Below are positions 62,557 through 64,000 of a DNA stretch of 64,000 nt, piece after piece. Origin of the DNA: Bacteroidota bacterium (GTDB lineage: Bacteria > Bacteroidota > Bacteroidia > UKL13-3); assembly GCA_040388375.1 (NCBI GenBank), contig JAZKBU010000019.1, forward strand, positions 1 to 64,000, in the 5' to 3' direction. Position 1 is the stretch's first letter; each line of letters begins with the position of its first letter. Position numbers and translations under genes: made by a program. The notes beneath the pieces were generated by a model. The model worked only from the letters and a program-made list of their open reading frames with translations, did no database searches and was not told the DNA's origin.

Positions 62557-63513
62557 CTATTGAATTGGAACTAAGTTTTTAAATTGTTCACGTATTATTT
62601 GACATAAATCGGATTTGACAACATCGCGTGCTGAAAAAATCATATTTTTAAAGGCTTTGGCATTTGAAATACCATGGCCAATAATAACAGGAGCATTTAC
62701 ACCTAAGATGGGTGTTCCTCCATAATTTTCATAATTAAATCTATCAAGATAGTCATCTTTTACACCACGTTTTTTCATGGCGTAGTAAAACGACTCATAA
62801 GCTTTTAATACAACGTTACCTGTAAATCCTTCACATACTATTACATCGCATTTGTCGGTTAAAAAATCTCTGCCTTCTACGTTTCCTACAAAATGAAACG
62901 CATTTGACTCTTCCATTAACTGGTGAGCAGCAGTAGTAACTAAGTTACCTTTCTCTTTTTCTTCGCCAATGCTAAGTAAACCAATTCTCGGATCGTCAAT
63001 ACCATGTACATGTTTCATCATCAAACTGCCTAAAACAGCAAATTGATATAACACATCCGGTTTGCAATCAGCATTAGCTCCTACGTCAAGTATTAACCCA
63101 AATTTGCCATTGGGGCGGGGAACGGTAGCTGTAATGGTTGGTCTGATAACGCCTTCAATTGGTTTAACTGAAAACATAGAACCAACCAGCATAGCACCAG
63201 TATTTCCGGCACTTACAAATGCATCAATTTGTTTTGTAGCTAAAAGTTTGAAACCTATAGATATACTTGAATCTTTTTTCTGAGAAATGGCTTTTGTAGG
63301 GTGTTCACCCATACCAATTACTTCAGTTGTATGTACAAATTCAAAACGGCTATCGTCTACACCTGCCGAGTTTAAAAAACTCTCTGCTTGTTCTTTATCG
63401 CCAATAAGTATAATGCTATCGTTTGCACCAAGTTCATTTAATGCTTGAATGGCGCCTGCAATAGCTTCTTTGGGCGCAAAGTCGCCACCCATTACGTCAA
63501 AACCAATTTTCAT
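62557..63513 (-). CDS. plsX: Phosphate acyltransferase PlsX
   Basis: The 318-residue protein begins KIGFDVMGGDFAPKEAI, the PlsX signature, with SAGNTGAMLVGS, LGVNAPVIIGHG and NAKAFKNMI. It makes acyl-phosphate from acyl-ACP for phospholipid synthesis. It sits between rpmF and fabH, the widespread gene order. An AT-rich stem-like stretch precedes it. Confidence 0.97.
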   Translation of the reverse strand: MKIGFDVMGGDFAPKEAIAGAIQALNELGANDSIILIGDKEQAESFLNSAGVDDSRFEFVHTTEVIGMGEHPTKAISQKKDSSISIGFKLLATKQIDAFVSAGNTGAMLVGSMFSVKPIEGVIRPTITATVPRPNGKFGLILDVGANADCKPDVLYQFAVLGSLMMKHVHGIDDPRIGLLSIGEEKEKGNLVTTAAHQLMEESNAFHFVGNVEGRDFLTDKCDVIVCEGFTGNVVLKAYESFYYAMKKRGVKDDYLDRFNYENYGGTPILGVNAPVIIGHGISNAKAFKNMIFSARDVVKSDLCQIIREQFKNLVPIQ

Positions 63514-63539
63514 TTGCTTGTTATTTGGGATTTGCTTTA

Positions 63540-63582
63540 AAACGAAAAACGAAAATACTTTTCAATAAAGCATTCTCGTTTT
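63540..63582 (-). terminator. Possible stem-loop between rpmF and plsX
   Basis: On the minus strand AAAACGAGAATGC and GTATTTTCGTTTT can pair imperfectly around a loop, followed by T-rich sequence. It might partly separate rpmF from plsX. Confidence 0.3.
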
Positions 63583-63606
63583 CATTATTAAATTAATTAA
63601 ACACTT

Positions 63607-63792
63607 TTAAACATCTGATTTCATATCAGGAAATACATGCTTTCCACGGTAAAAGCCATCGGCTGTTACACGGTGACGCAAATGTACTTCACCTGATGTT
63701 GAATCGATTGAAAGTGTAGGCGTTGCTCCTTTGTAATGTGTTCTGCGCTTATCGCGTCTTGATTTTGAGATTTTTCGTTTAGGATTTGGCAT
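63607..63792 (-). CDS. rpmF: 50S ribosomal protein L32
   Basis: The 61-residue basic protein opens [20 protein letters not shown], the L32 signature, with [18 protein letters not shown]. No Cys pair is present, so it is the zinc-free (C-minus) form. It is second in the operon, following the YceD-like gene. Confidence 0.97.
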   Translation of the reverse strand: MPNPKRKISKSRRDKRRTHYKGATPTLSIDSTSGEVHLRHRVTADGFYRGKHVFPDMKSDV

Positions 63793-63813
63793 TTTACTAT
63801 TCTCCTCTATTTA

Positions 63814-64000
63814 TCAGTTTTTGTTGTACAAATTTTTTAAAGCATCCCAGCGTGGATCGGTTGATTTATTATCTTCTTCTTCCTCTTCTATTTCTTCTTC
63901 AGAGAGTTTACCAATAAACGCTTCGTTGTGTTCTTTACCAGCATCTTCGCAACTTACTTTTGTTGGAATGGCCAGTAAAAAAAACTCATATATAAGTTGT
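63814..64000 (-). CDS. DUF177/YceD-like protein, C-terminal part (truncated by window)
   Basis: The frame is open to the window end, so the gene's 5' part is missing. The last 61 codons include IPTKVSCEDAG, an acidic run of Glu residues and the closing DPRWDALKNLYNKN, which is the YceD/DUF177 C-terminal motif. YceD is regularly encoded directly before rpmF and is linked to 23S rRNA accumulation in plants and bacteria. The stop TGA is at 63814-63816. Confidence 0.9.
   Translation of the reverse strand, partial: QLIYEFFLLAIPTKVSCEDAGKEHNEAFIGKLSEEEIEEEEEDNKSTDPRWDALKNLYNKN

Overview
The window is low-GC bacterial chromosome from a member of the Bacteroidota. The evidence is a set of type IX secretion (T9SS) proteins: PorV/PorQ-like barrels, a PorE-like OmpA protein, and two cargo proteins with gliding-motility type B C-terminal sorting domains. 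Further support comes from promoters of the Bacteroidetes type (TTG about 18-21 bp before TAnnTTTG), A-rich start regions without Shine-Dalgarno sites, and lineage-typical families (DUF4153, DUF2911, DUF1573, the CHENW-type zinc-ribbon protein). I cannot name a genus. I saw no insertion sequence, prophage or CRISPR array.

Layout. 1-7.7 kb: the end of a sugar-nucleotidyltransferase gene, a membrane protein, a 1230-residue TraB/GumN (Tiki-type) protein, alanine dehydrogenase and a small acidic unknown. 7.7-12.5 kb: a PorE-like protein, a ClC channel and PrmA. 12.5-25.9 kb is the surface-biology block. On the minus strand a type B T9SS cargo with SBBP-like repeats is followed by a PorV-like barrel and a helix-hairpin-helix/beta-barrel protein. 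Divergently come an ECF sigma factor, a one-TM anti-sigma-like protein that itself ends in a type B sorting domain, and a 1992-residue PKD-type cargo. 26-36.4 kb: housekeeping (amine oxidase, purM, TonB pair, HAD phosphatase, arginine decarboxylase, rlmI, aldehyde dehydrogenase, TPR protein, thioesterase). 36.5-47 kb: tRNA-Arg, a DUF4153 protein, ribB, a Crp-type regulator, an ArsR-SRPBCC-SRPBCC-VOC-AlkD operon, an exporter, DUF1573, and a four-gene operon (barrel, unknown, UPF0126 channel, thioesterase). That operon is preceded by two tandem small-ORF/terminator units. 47.6-52.9 kb: an orphan secreted protein, tRNA-Pro and tRNA-Ser, a tandem CbxX-type AAA+ protein and a DUF2911 protein. 53-59.4 kb: purD, mrp, a NifU-like gene, a PorV/PorQ barrel, an NHL lipoprotein and an acyl-CoA dehydrogenase. 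59.4-64 kb: the fatty-acid operon yceD-rpmF-plsX-fabH-accB-accC.

The most unusual unit is the sigma factor/anti-sigma pair at 18.4-19.8 kb. The anti-sigma-like protein carries a T9SS type B domain on its predicted periplasmic side and sits between genes for two type B cargo proteins. This suggests, as inference only, a circuit in which T9SS engagement or cargo load feeds back on surface-protein expression. Its start codon lies in a 9-bp tandem repeat that also carries the sigma factor's stop codon, in the same reading frame. Second in interest are the paired small ORFs with terminators at 47.1-47.4 kb.
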